Assembly (NCBI RefSeq): GCF_015752285.1 | Contig: NZ_JADOUY010000005.1 | Location: 186,001-250,000, forward strand | Direction: 5' to 3' | Length of the DNA: 64,000 bases | From: Mycetocola_A sp015752285 | GTDB lineage: Bacteria; Actinomycetota; Actinomycetes; Actinomycetales; Microbacteriaceae | Part shown: positions 46,269-53,738 of the stretch, in pieces | How positions within the stretch are numbered: position 1 is the first letter of the stretch | Layout: each line of letters opens with the position of its first letter | Position numbers and translations under genes: made by a program | The notes under the pieces: generated by a model | Database searches by the model: none | What the model was told of the DNA's origin: nothing | The model's input: the letters and a program-made list of their open reading frames with translations, nothing else

Positions 46269-47708
46269 ATGGAGTTCTACGGCGAGGCCCCGACATTCGA
46301 TCTCACCTACTCGGACGTGTTCCTGGTTCCCTCCCGATCGGGAGTGGCGTCGAGGCTCGACGTGTCGCTTGCGCCGGGCGACGGCACGGGGGCTCAGCTC
46401 CCGATCGTCTCGGCGAACATGAACTCGGTGACCGGTCCACGGCTGGCCGCGACGCTGGCCCGCAGGGGTGGGCTCGGTGTGCTCCCTCAGGACATGCCGC
46501 TGCAGCGATTGGATGCCGCGATCCGCTGGGTGAAGGAACGCCCGGTGGCGTTCGACATCCCGGTCGAGCTCGGCGCGGACGCGACCGTCGCTGAGGCGCT
46601 CACCCTGCTGCCGACGCTCGCCGGACACGGCATCGTCGTCACGGACACCGATGGCGGCTACGCGGGTTGCCTGCCTGCGACAGATCTCGAGCACGCCCTG
46701 CCGGATGCGCGACTCGGCGATTTGCTGCACGGCTCCCTTGCCTCGATCGATGCCGACGATGTCACCGACCCCCGCGCCGCATTCGATCTCCTCGTCGCAG
46801 CCGACCTCGACTTCGCACCTGTGCTCCGTCACGGCCGGGTGGTCGGCACGCTGAGCCGCACCTCTGCGCTCCGATCGACCCTGTATTCACCATCCGTCGA
46901 TGCCTCCGGCCGCCTGCTCGTCGCTGCGGCCATCGGGATCAACGGGGATGTCGCGGCCAAGGCTCGCGCCCTCGCCTCAGCCGGGGTGGACACACTCGTG
47001 CTCGACACCGCACACGGACATCAGGAAGGGATGCTGCGCGCTCTCGCGACGGTGAAGGGGCTCGGACTCGGCATCCCGCTCGTCGCCGGAAACGTCGTGA
47101 CCTCGGTCGGCGTGTCCGACCTCGTCGCAGCAGGCGCAGACATCGTCAAGGTCGGGGTCGGTCCCGGCGCGATGTGCACCACCCGGATGATGACAGCCGT
47201 CGGTCGTCCGCAGTTCTCCGCCGTGCTCGAGACCGCCGAGACGGCGCGGGATCTCGGCGCCCATGTCTGGGCGGACGGGGGAGTGCGCTATCCCCGCGAC
47301 GTCGCGCTCGCGCTCGCCGCAGGTGCGGCGTCCGTGATGATCGGGTCGTGGTTCGCAGGGACCGTCGAGGCCCCGGGAGTCCTGCGAACGGATGCCGATG
47401 GTGGGCTGTACAAGGAAAGCTGGGGCATGGCGTCGACCAAGGCTGTGCAGGAACGCTTCGGCCGGCTGGATCCGTACGAACTCGCCCGCAAGACCCTCTT
47501 CGCCGAGGGGATCTCATCGTCGAAGATCTACCTCGACCCCGCCAGGCCGAGCCTTGAGGATCTCCTCGACATGATCATCTCCGGCGTGCGTTCGTCGTTC
47601 ACCTACGCCGGCGCCGCATCGCTCTCCCAGTTCAGGGAGCGGGCGCTCGTCGGCCTGCAGTCCGCCTCCGGCTACGAAGAAGGCAAAGCGCTGCCCGTCT
47701 CCTGGTGA
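46269..47708 (+). CDS. guaB1: GuaB1 family IMP dehydrogenase-related protein (probable GMP reductase)
   Basis: 479 aa. TIM-barrel of the IMPDH/GMPR family with ligand motif SANMNSVTGPRLAATLARRG, a CBS-domain insertion (about 95-205) and the active-site Cys loop GVGPGAMCTTRMMTAVG near residue 300. GuaB1 proteins of actinobacteria are now regarded as GMP reductases returning GMP to IMP, not as a second IMP dehydrogenase; the assignment here follows the family. It is divergent from kgd with 135 bp between. Confidence 0.9.
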   Translation: MEFYGEAPTFDLTYSDVFLVPSRSGVASRLDVSLAPGDGTGAQLPIVSANMNSVTGPRLAATLARRGGLGVLPQDMPLQRLDAAIRWVKERPVAFDIPVELGADATVAEALTLLPTLAGHGIVVTDTDGGYAGCLPATDLEHALPDARLGDLLHGSLASIDADDVTDPRAAFDLLVAADLDFAPVLRHGRVVGTLSRTSALRSTLYSPSVDASGRLLVAAAIGINGDVAAKARALASAGVDTLVLDTAHGHQEGMLRALATVKGLGLGIPLVAGNVVTSVGVSDLVAAGADIVKVGVGPGAMCTTRMMTAVGRPQFSAVLETAETARDLGAHVWADGGVRYPRDVALALAAGAASVMIGSWFAGTVEAPGVLRTDADGGLYKESWGMASTKAVQERFGRLDPYELARKTLFAEGISSSKIYLDPARPSLEDLLDMIISGVRSSFTYAGAASLSQFRERALVGLQSASGYEEGKALPVSW

Positions 47709-47838
47709 ACCGGCGCCGCCTGAGTTGGGCGTCGACCGCGGCCTGCCTCGCGTATAGTTGGACACACAATGGACGACCCCCCTCCTGCCTGTTCGCCCGA
47801 CGCACATCGACCTCTCTCGCTTCTGCGGGCTGTGATCC

Positions 47839-49155
47839 ATGTTTGAGTGGATCCTCCTCGCCGTCGGCCTGACCCTGACGGTCGGTACCGGCCTCTTCGT
47901 CGCCAGTGAGTTCGCCCTCGTCAACCTCGACCGTTCCGAGCTCGAGGCACGGCAGGCCAAGGGCGAGACCCGGCTCGGGATGACGATCGCGGCGCTCAAG
48001 ATCACCTCGACCCACCTTTCCAGCGCCCAGCTCGGGATCACGCTGACCACGCTGCTCACCGGTTACACGATGGAACCGGCGATCACGACGCTGCTCACAC
48101 CGCCGCTGACGTCGATCGGCATCCCGGAACCCGCGGTGACGCCGATCGCCGTGACGATCGCCATCACCTTCGCCACGCTCCTGTCGATGATCATCGGTGA
48201 GCTCGTGCCCAAGAACTTCGCCCTGGCGCTTCCGGTGCAGACGGCGAAACTCGTCATCCCGTTCCAGACGGTGTTCACCACGGTGTTCAAGCCGGCGATC
48301 GTCGTTCTCAACGGCAGCGCCAACGGCATCCTGCGTTCGATGGGGATCGAGCCGAAGGAAGAGCTGTCCGGCGCGCGCACTGCCGAGGAACTATCGAGCC
48401 TCGTCCGCCGCAGCGCCGGGGCCGGAACGCTCGAGAGCGACACAGCGACGCTGCTCAACCGCACCCTGCTTTTCGCCAACCACACGGCCGCCGACGTCAT
48501 GACGCCCCGGCCGAGGGTCGAGTCCGTGCGCAGGAACGAGTCGGCACAGGTCGTCGTCGAATTGGCCCGGACCACCGGATACTCCCGGTTCCCGGTCATC
48601 GACGAAGACGCAGACGACGTCGTCGGACTCGTTCACGTGAAGCAGGCGATCGCGGTTCCCCGCGACCGACGGTCGGATGTTCCGGTGTCTGCCCTGCAGT
48701 ACGACATCGTGCGCGTTCCCGAGACGATGAGGCTCGACGCCCTGCTCGAAGAACTCCGTGGCCGCGGCTACCAGATGGCCGTCGTCGTCGACGAGTACGG
48801 CGGCACGGCCGGGATCGCCACCCTGGAGGATCTCGTCGAGGAACTCGTCGGCGAAGTCGCAGACGAGCACGACCGCACACGGGCAGGGGTCGTCCGAACC
48901 CTCGGCTCGATCGCGTTCCCCGGCAGCCTCCGCCCCGACGAACTGCTCGAACGCACGGCGATCACTGTGCCGGAGGACGGGCCGTACGAGACCGTGGCCG
49001 GTTTCCTGATGAGCGAACTCGGGCGGCTGCCTGTGATCGGCGATGAAGTGGCCATCGACGCCGGTTCGCTCCGGGTCGAGCGACTCGACGGCCGCCGGAT
49101 CGACCGCATTCGTTTCACCCCGAACCCGACCGAAGAAGGTGACGACGATGAATGA
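47839..49155 (+). CDS. CNNM/CorC-type hemolysin family protein, paralogue 1
   Basis: 438 aa. The N-terminal DUF21/CNNM membrane domain (about 1-190) has the motif ASEFALVNLDRSELEARQAKG. Two CBS domains (about 215-335, with VMTPRPRVESVRRNE and VVVDEYGGTAGIATLEDLVEELVGEV) are followed by a CorC_HlyC transporter-associated domain (about 350-430). The family includes Mg2+/Co2+ efflux proteins; true haemolysin activity is not implied. It overlaps the next paralogue by 8 nt. Confidence 0.93.
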   Translation: MFEWILLAVGLTLTVGTGLFVASEFALVNLDRSELEARQAKGETRLGMTIAALKITSTHLSSAQLGITLTTLLTGYTMEPAITTLLTPPLTSIGIPEPAVTPIAVTIAITFATLLSMIIGELVPKNFALALPVQTAKLVIPFQTVFTTVFKPAIVVLNGSANGILRSMGIEPKEELSGARTAEELSSLVRRSAGAGTLESDTATLLNRTLLFANHTAADVMTPRPRVESVRRNESAQVVVELARTTGYSRFPVIDEDADDVVGLVHVKQAIAVPRDRRSDVPVSALQYDIVRVPETMRLDALLEELRGRGYQMAVVVDEYGGTAGIATLEDLVEELVGEVADEHDRTRAGVVRTLGSIAFPGSLRPDELLERTAITVPEDGPYETVAGFLMSELGRLPVIGDEVAIDAGSLRVERLDGRRIDRIRFTPNPTEEGDDDE

Positions 49156-50197
49156 TTGGGCAGGAATCGCCTGGCTGTTCGTACTCCTGGCGGGCAACGC
49201 GTTCTTCGTCGGTGCCGAATTCGCGGTGATCTCAGCAAAGCGGTCGCAGATCGAACCGCTCGCCGAACAGGGCAAACGTAGTGCCATCACGGCGCTGTGG
49301 GCGATGGAGCACGCCACACTCATGCTCGCAACCAGCCAGCTGGGCATCACCGTCTGCTCCCTGCTGATTCTCAACGTGTCCGAGCCGGCGATCCACCACC
49401 TGCTCGAGATCCCGCTCCACGTCACCGGGCTGCCTGAAGAGGCGATCGGAACGATCGCCTTCATCATCACCCTGTTGCTCGTGTCGTACCTGCACGTGGT
49501 GTTCGGTGAGATGGTGCCGAAGAACCTGTCCTTCTCCCTCCCTGACAAGGCCGTTCTGCTCCTCGCGCCTCCCCTCGTCTTCGTCGCCCGGGTGTTCAAG
49601 CCGGTGATCTGGTCGCTCAACGCGGTCGCCAACGCCGTCCTGCGCCTGTTCGGGGTCGAACCGAAAGACGAGGCGACGTCGACCTTCACCCTCGATGAGG
49701 TCGCGAACATCGTCAGCCAGTCCACGAAGGAAGGCCTGCTGTTGGACTCGACTGGCGCGCTCCTCGCCGCATTCGAATTCACAAACAAGACCGTGATCGA
49801 TGTTGCGATTCCGCTGGACGGACTCGTCACGCTCCCGGCGGACACCACGCCGGAGCAGGTGGAACGAGCGGTCGCCAAGCACGGCTTCTCCCGTTACGTC
49901 GTCGTCGACCGCGAGGGGCTGCCCAGCGGCTACCTGCACCTGAAAGACGTTCTCCGCCTCGAATCGACCGCAGAACCCGGCGACGAGAAACTGCCGGTCC
50001 CGGCGAAGCGGATCCGCCAGCTCGTGTCGATCTTCCAGGACACCGATCTCGAAGACGCTCTCGCCATCATGCGTCGGTCGGGTGCCCACCTGGCGCGCGC
50101 GTTCGACGCCGACGGAGAGACAACCGGTGTGCTGTTCCTCGAGGACATCATCGAGGAACTCGTCGGTGAGGTCCAGGACGCCACCCAGCGCCGCTGA
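49148..50197 (+). CDS. CNNM/CorC-type hemolysin family protein, paralogue 2
   Basis: 349 aa from the ATG at 49148, overlapping the stop of paralogue 1. DUF21 membrane domain (about 1-190) with GAEFAVISAKRSQIEPLAEQG and HVVFGEMVPKNLSF, then a CBS pair (about 210-340). The CorC_HlyC domain of paralogue 1 is missing, so this is the shorter member of the typical actinobacterial tandem pair, which probably forms a heteromer in the membrane. Confidence 0.92.
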   Translation: MNDWAGIAWLFVLLAGNAFFVGAEFAVISAKRSQIEPLAEQGKRSAITALWAMEHATLMLATSQLGITVCSLLILNVSEPAIHHLLEIPLHVTGLPEEAIGTIAFIITLLLVSYLHVVFGEMVPKNLSFSLPDKAVLLLAPPLVFVARVFKPVIWSLNAVANAVLRLFGVEPKDEATSTFTLDEVANIVSQSTKEGLLLDSTGALLAAFEFTNKTVIDVAIPLDGLVTLPADTTPEQVERAVAKHGFSRYVVVDREGLPSGYLHLKDVLRLESTAEPGDEKLPVPAKRIRQLVSIFQDTDLEDALAIMRRSGAHLARAFDADGETTGVLFLEDIIEELVGEVQDATQRR

Positions 50198-50227
50198 CCG
50201 CCAGAAAGCGTTGGGCGCATGAATGCC

Positions 50228-51310
50228 TCAGTCCGTCGCGCGATACGGTGCTCGGCCGTACTGGCTCGGGGCGAGATCATCGATCCCGAACAGGGCAGCG
50301 GCACGCAGGGGGAAGTGCGGATCCCTGAGCGCTTCACGGGCGATCATGACGGCATCCGCCCTGCCCGACCGAACGATGTCTTCCGCTTCGGACGCGTCGG
50401 TGATGAGGCCGACCGCTGACACGAGGACGTGTGCGTTGTCCTTGACATGGGAGGCGAACGGCACCTGGTAGCCGGACGACAGCGGGATGTGGACGCCGGG
50501 AACGGCGCCGCCGGTCGAGATGTCGAAGAAGTCGACACCAGCAGTGGCGGCCCAGCCGGCCACTGTCGCTGTGTCGACCTCGTTCCAGCCGCCGTCGACC
50601 CAGTCCGTGGCCGAGAACCGGACCATCAGGACCACGTCTCCGATCGCCGAACGCACCTCGTCGACCACGCGGAGGAGAAGCCTGGCGCGGTTTTCGAGAG
50701 ATCCGCCGTAGGCATCCGTTCGCGTGTTCACGAGCGGGGACAGGAACTGATGCAGCAGGTAACCGTGTGCCGCATGGATCTCCACCACATCGAATCCGGC
50801 AGACACCGCCCGGGTGGCCGCCTCACCGAATGCGGTCACGACGGCGTCGATCCCGGCCTCGTCGAGAGCAGTCGGGGCCTCGAAGTCATCGAACGGGTCT
50901 GAAGTCGGACCGACGGTCGGCCAGCCACCCTGCTCCACAGGAACGCTGCCGCGTTGGTCGGTCCCCCACGGCGCGAACGTCGAAGCCTTGCGTCCGGCGT
51001 GACCGAGCTGGATGCCGGCGGCGGCCCCCTGTGCACGAATGAACCGTACAGTCCTGGCCCAGGCGTCGGCCTGCTCGTCGGTCCAGATGCCCGTGTCCTG
51101 CGGGGAGATCCGGCCGTCGGGTGACACGGCCGTCGCTTCGGTGACAACGAGTCCTGCCCCGCCGATGGCGAACTGGCCGAGGTGCACGAGGTGCCAGTCG
51201 GTGGGAACGCCGTCCATGGCTCCGACGGAATACTGGCACATCGGGGCGATCCACAGCCGGTTGCGCAGGGTGAGCGACCGCAGGATCAGCGGCTCGAAAA
51301 GTGCGGGCAT
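50228..51310 (-). CDS. NADH:flavin oxidoreductase, old yellow enzyme family (YqjM-like)
   Basis: 360 aa from the ATG at 51310. FMN-binding TIM barrel with IAPMCQYS near residue 23 (the Cys that tunes FMN in YqjM-type enzymes), IQLGHAGRKAS near 95 and VVEIHAAHGYLLHQFLSP near 175. It reduces activated C=C bonds with NAD(P)H; the natural substrate is not known. A small ORF with a good ribosome binding site ends 3 bp before its start and may be in the same transcript. Confidence 0.94.
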   Translation of the reverse strand: MPALFEPLILRSLTLRNRLWIAPMCQYSVGAMDGVPTDWHLVHLGQFAIGGAGLVVTEATAVSPDGRISPQDTGIWTDEQADAWARTVRFIRAQGAAAGIQLGHAGRKASTFAPWGTDQRGSVPVEQGGWPTVGPTSDPFDDFEAPTALDEAGIDAVVTAFGEAATRAVSAGFDVVEIHAAHGYLLHQFLSPLVNTRTDAYGGSLENRARLLLRVVDEVRSAIGDVVLMVRFSATDWVDGGWNEVDTATVAGWAATAGVDFFDISTGGAVPGVHIPLSSGYQVPFASHVKDNAHVLVSAVGLITDASEAEDIVRSGRADAVMIAREALRDPHFPLRAAALFGIDDLAPSQYGRAPYRATD

Positions 51311-51312
51311 GA

Positions 51313-51420
51313 TCAATACTTCCCGGACGGGTACGCCGTCCTGCTGCTGGTGGCGGTATCGCGGCCGCCCGTCGTGTCGTCTGTGACCGCGATCGTCGGG
51401 TCGGAGAGCAGGATGCTCAT
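51313..51420 (-). CDS. Candidate 35-aa small protein upstream of the OYE gene
   Basis: The ATG at 51420 (minus strand) has AGAAGGA eight bases upstream. The peptide MSILLSDPTIAVTDDTTGGR and 15 more residues ends SGKY. By my count 31 of 34 codons end in G or C, as in the real genes here, and its TGA lies 3 bp before the OYE start codon. It has no membrane segment or known family. It could be a coupled leader or a true small protein. Confidence 0.4.
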   Translation of the reverse strand: MSILLSDPTIAVTDDTTGGRDTATSSRTAYPSGKY

Positions 51421-51461
51421 GAATACCGTCCTTCTGTGCCTCTTCAACCTATCGTGAAGGT

Positions 51462-52313
51462 ATGGAGAAAATTTCCGGAAGCACGTGGATGCCGTGGGGC
51501 GAGCAGGATGCTGCGGCCTTCATCGCCGTTCCCACCGCCGTGAGCGACAAGTACAGCAGGGGTGTCCTCGGTGTCGTCACCGGTTCCAGCGTCTACCCCG
51601 GTGCGGCGGTTCTCGGGGTGGAGGCCGCCGCACGCACCGGTCTCGGCATGATCCGATACCTCGGCGACGCCACCGACCAGGTTCTCGCCCGCAGGCCCGA
51701 GGTGATCTCGGCACCCGGTCGGGTGCAGGCGTGGCTGATCGGATCGGGAACGGACTCACAGGACCTGGGACTGCTCGACACGCTCTTCTCCGATGCCCTC
51801 GCGTCCCGTCTACCGGTCGTGGCCGATGCCGGTGCGCTCGAATCCGTCGCCCGCGCCCCACGGGCGGGAGTGATCGTCACGCCCCATCACCGGGAACTGG
51901 CTCGGATGCTCGGGGCGGCGGGCACAGAAGTTGCTCCGGCAGACATCGCTGCTGCCCCTGACCGGTGGGCGGCGAGAGCAGCGAACCTTCTCGGCGTGAC
52001 CGTGCTCCTCAAGGGCGGCACGACCTGGGTGGCAGAACCGGACGGCCCGCAGGTGTCGGTGTCTCTCGCTCCGCCCTGGACCGCGACGGCGGGCGCCGGT
52101 GACGTTCTCGCCGGCATCCTGGGTGCTCTCCTCGCCACGCACTCCACTGAGGTTCAGGAGCCAGGCGCACCGGCGCGACTGGCCGCAACGGCCGCGGTGA
52201 TCCACGGGCTTGCCGCTTCGCTCGCTTCCCGTGGGGGACCGATCGTCGCCATGGACATCGCTGAGCGTGTGCCGGATGCCGTGAGGCGGCTGCTCGGCAG
52301 TTCACGGGCCTGA
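51462..52313 (+). CDS. nnrD: ADP-dependent NAD(P)H-hydrate dehydratase
   Basis: 283 aa with the ribokinase-like fold of the CARKD family. Conserved blocks are GVVTGSSVYPGAAVLGVEAA, VIVTPHHRELARMLG, LLKGGTTWV and the catalytic GAGDVLAGILGALLA. It repairs hydrated NADH and NADPH using ADP. The NnrE epimerase half found in fused proteins is absent and must be encoded elsewhere. GTGAAGG provides the ribosome binding site. Confidence 0.93.
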   Translation: MEKISGSTWMPWGEQDAAAFIAVPTAVSDKYSRGVLGVVTGSSVYPGAAVLGVEAAARTGLGMIRYLGDATDQVLARRPEVISAPGRVQAWLIGSGTDSQDLGLLDTLFSDALASRLPVVADAGALESVARAPRAGVIVTPHHRELARMLGAAGTEVAPADIAAAPDRWAARAANLLGVTVLLKGGTTWVAEPDGPQVSVSLAPPWTATAGAGDVLAGILGALLATHSTEVQEPGAPARLAATAAVIHGLAASLASRGGPIVAMDIAERVPDAVRRLLGSSRA

Positions 52314-52318
52314 CCGTT

Positions 52319-52336
52319 TCACAGGGGGCTCACAGG
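52319..52336 (+). promoter_or_regulatory. PhoP-like direct repeat upstream of the flavin module
   Basis: TCACAGG (52319-52325), four bases GGGC, TCACAGG (52330-52336). This is the 7+4+7 geometry of mycobacterial PhoP sites (TCACAGC, N4, TCACAGC). It starts 6 bp after the nnrD stop and ~30 bp before a possible -10 element TAGCGT (52368-52373), so an OmpR-type activator bound here could contact RNA polymerase. Confidence 0.5.
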
Positions 52337-52429
52337 CGGCGCAAATATTCGGTTCCGGGTGGAGCGCTAGCGTGGCCGCACGGTCCCAGGCCGGATCGCC
52401 GCAGACCTCCCCGAGAAAAAGGACATGAG

Positions 52430-52873
52430 ATGCAGACCCGAACGAGGCAGAACGTCGCAACCGCACTGGCCGGCATCGCCGTGATCGGGGGGCTGGCCGG
52501 GTGCACGGCGTCCGGCTCAGCGGCCGACGACACGTCAGGGTCGGCGGATACGCCGGCAGAATCACCGGCGACGGACACGGAGTACACGGATGGCGAGTAC
52601 ACCGCGACCGGCGACTATTCGTCGCCGGGTGGCGAGGAATCCGTCACGGTGACCCTCACCCTCACCGAGGGCACCGTCACCGACCTCGAGGTGACCGGCT
52701 CAGGCGGAAGCCCCAACGCCGAGCGGTTCCAGGGCGAGTTCATCGACGGCATCACCGAGATCGCCGTCGGCCAGGACATCGATGAGCTGAACGTCTCCAA
52801 GGTCGCCGGATCGTCGCTCACCAGCGGCGGGTTCAACGCTGCAATCGAGCAGATCAGGAACGATGCCAGCTGA
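52430..52873 (+). CDS. FMN-binding domain lipoprotein
   Basis: 147 aa. Signal peptide with lipobox LAGC and lipidation at C25, an acidic Ser/Thr-rich linker (about 26-52), then a small FMN-binding domain beginning DGEYTATGDY. The expected flavinylation site is near 126-132, AGSSLTS, where S129 aligns with the usual Thr of the SGAT motif. AAAAAGGAC precedes the ATG. It overlaps apbE, whose enzyme attaches FMN covalently to such domains. Probably a surface electron carrier. Confidence 0.82.
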   Translation: MQTRTRQNVATALAGIAVIGGLAGCTASGSAADDTSGSADTPAESPATDTEYTDGEYTATGDYSSPGGEESVTVTLTLTEGTVTDLEVTGSGGSPNAERFQGEFIDGITEIAVGQDIDELNVSKVAGSSLTSGGFNAAIEQIRNDAS

Positions 52874-53738
52874 GCCAGCCGGGTCCGCCATCGGCTTCGA
52901 GGCGATCGGCACCCGCTGGCAGATCGACTCGGCTGCCCCGATCAGCGCAGACCTCGTCGCCGCCATCGACGCACGCATCGGTGTCTTCGACCAGACCTGG
53001 TCTCGATTCCGGGAGGATTCCGTGGTCTCCGCGTTCGCCCGCGCGGCTGGCAGCGTGGACCTGGGGGAGGATGCCCCTGCTCTCTTCGCCCTGTACAGCA
53101 GGCTCGGTGGCGCGACATCCGGCGCGGTGTCGCCCCTCGTCGGCGACGCGCTCGAGCGGCTGGGTTACGACGCCTCGTACTCGCTGGTCCCGGAGCGGGG
53201 ACCCCGCAGGGGCGCTCCCGCCTGGGCAGACATCGCTGTACTCGACGGGACGACGCTGACGACGACGGTCCCGGTGACGATCGACATCGGTGCGGCGGGG
53301 AAGGGGTACCTCGTCGACGTCGTGGCCGCCCTGCTCACAACCGCAGGCCACACGACCTTCACCGTCGACGCTTCTGGTGACATCGCCCACCGTGGTGCTC
53401 CGATCCGTGTCGCCCTTGAACACCCGTACGACCCGGCCAGGGCAGTCGGCGTCGTCACCCTCACCGAGGGGTCACTGTGCGCATCGGCGACGAATCGGCG
53501 CACGTGGGGTGACGGGCTCCACCACGTGATCGACGGCCGCACGGGAGAGCCCGTCGATCAGGTCGTCGCCACCTGGGCGCTCGCTGACGACACGGCGACC
53601 GCAGACGGCGTCGCGACCGCCCTGTTCTTCGCCGCGCCTGCGGCGTTGGCCTCAGAGTTCGGCGCGGAGGGCGTTCGCATCTTCAGCGACGGGCGGATCG
53701 AACGATCGCCCGGATTCCCCGGGGAGTTGTTCCGATGA
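52863..53738 (+). CDS. apbE: FAD:protein FMN transferase
   Basis: 291 aa. ApbE moves FMN from FAD to Ser or Thr of target proteins. The hallmarks are GTRWQID near the N-terminus, VDIGAAGKGYLVD-type block near residue 141, VDASGDIAHRG near 165 and the Mg2+-site region LADDTATADGVATALFF near 240. No signal peptide or lipobox is visible, unlike many Gram-negative ApbE proteins, although its likely target is exported. It overlaps the lipoprotein gene by 11 nt and the oxidoreductase gene by 4 nt. Confidence 0.93.
   Translation: MPAEPAGSAIGFEAIGTRWQIDSAAPISADLVAAIDARIGVFDQTWSRFREDSVVSAFARAAGSVDLGEDAPALFALYSRLGGATSGAVSPLVGDALERLGYDASYSLVPERGPRRGAPAWADIAVLDGTTLTTTVPVTIDIGAAGKGYLVDVVAALLTTAGHTTFTVDASGDIAHRGAPIRVALEHPYDPARAVGVVTLTEGSLCASATNRRTWGDGLHHVIDGRTGEPVDQVVATWALADDTATADGVATALFFAAPAALASEFGAEGVRIFSDGRIERSPGFPGELFR

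Noticed and set aside
47753..47846. TATAGT box and 25-codon ORF (47769-47846) overlapping the first CNNM gene
   Set aside because: The -10-like box is attractive and would give a near-leaderless ORF, but third-position GC is only about half, no -35 is seen and there is no peptide similarity. Not kept as a gene; the promoter remains possible.
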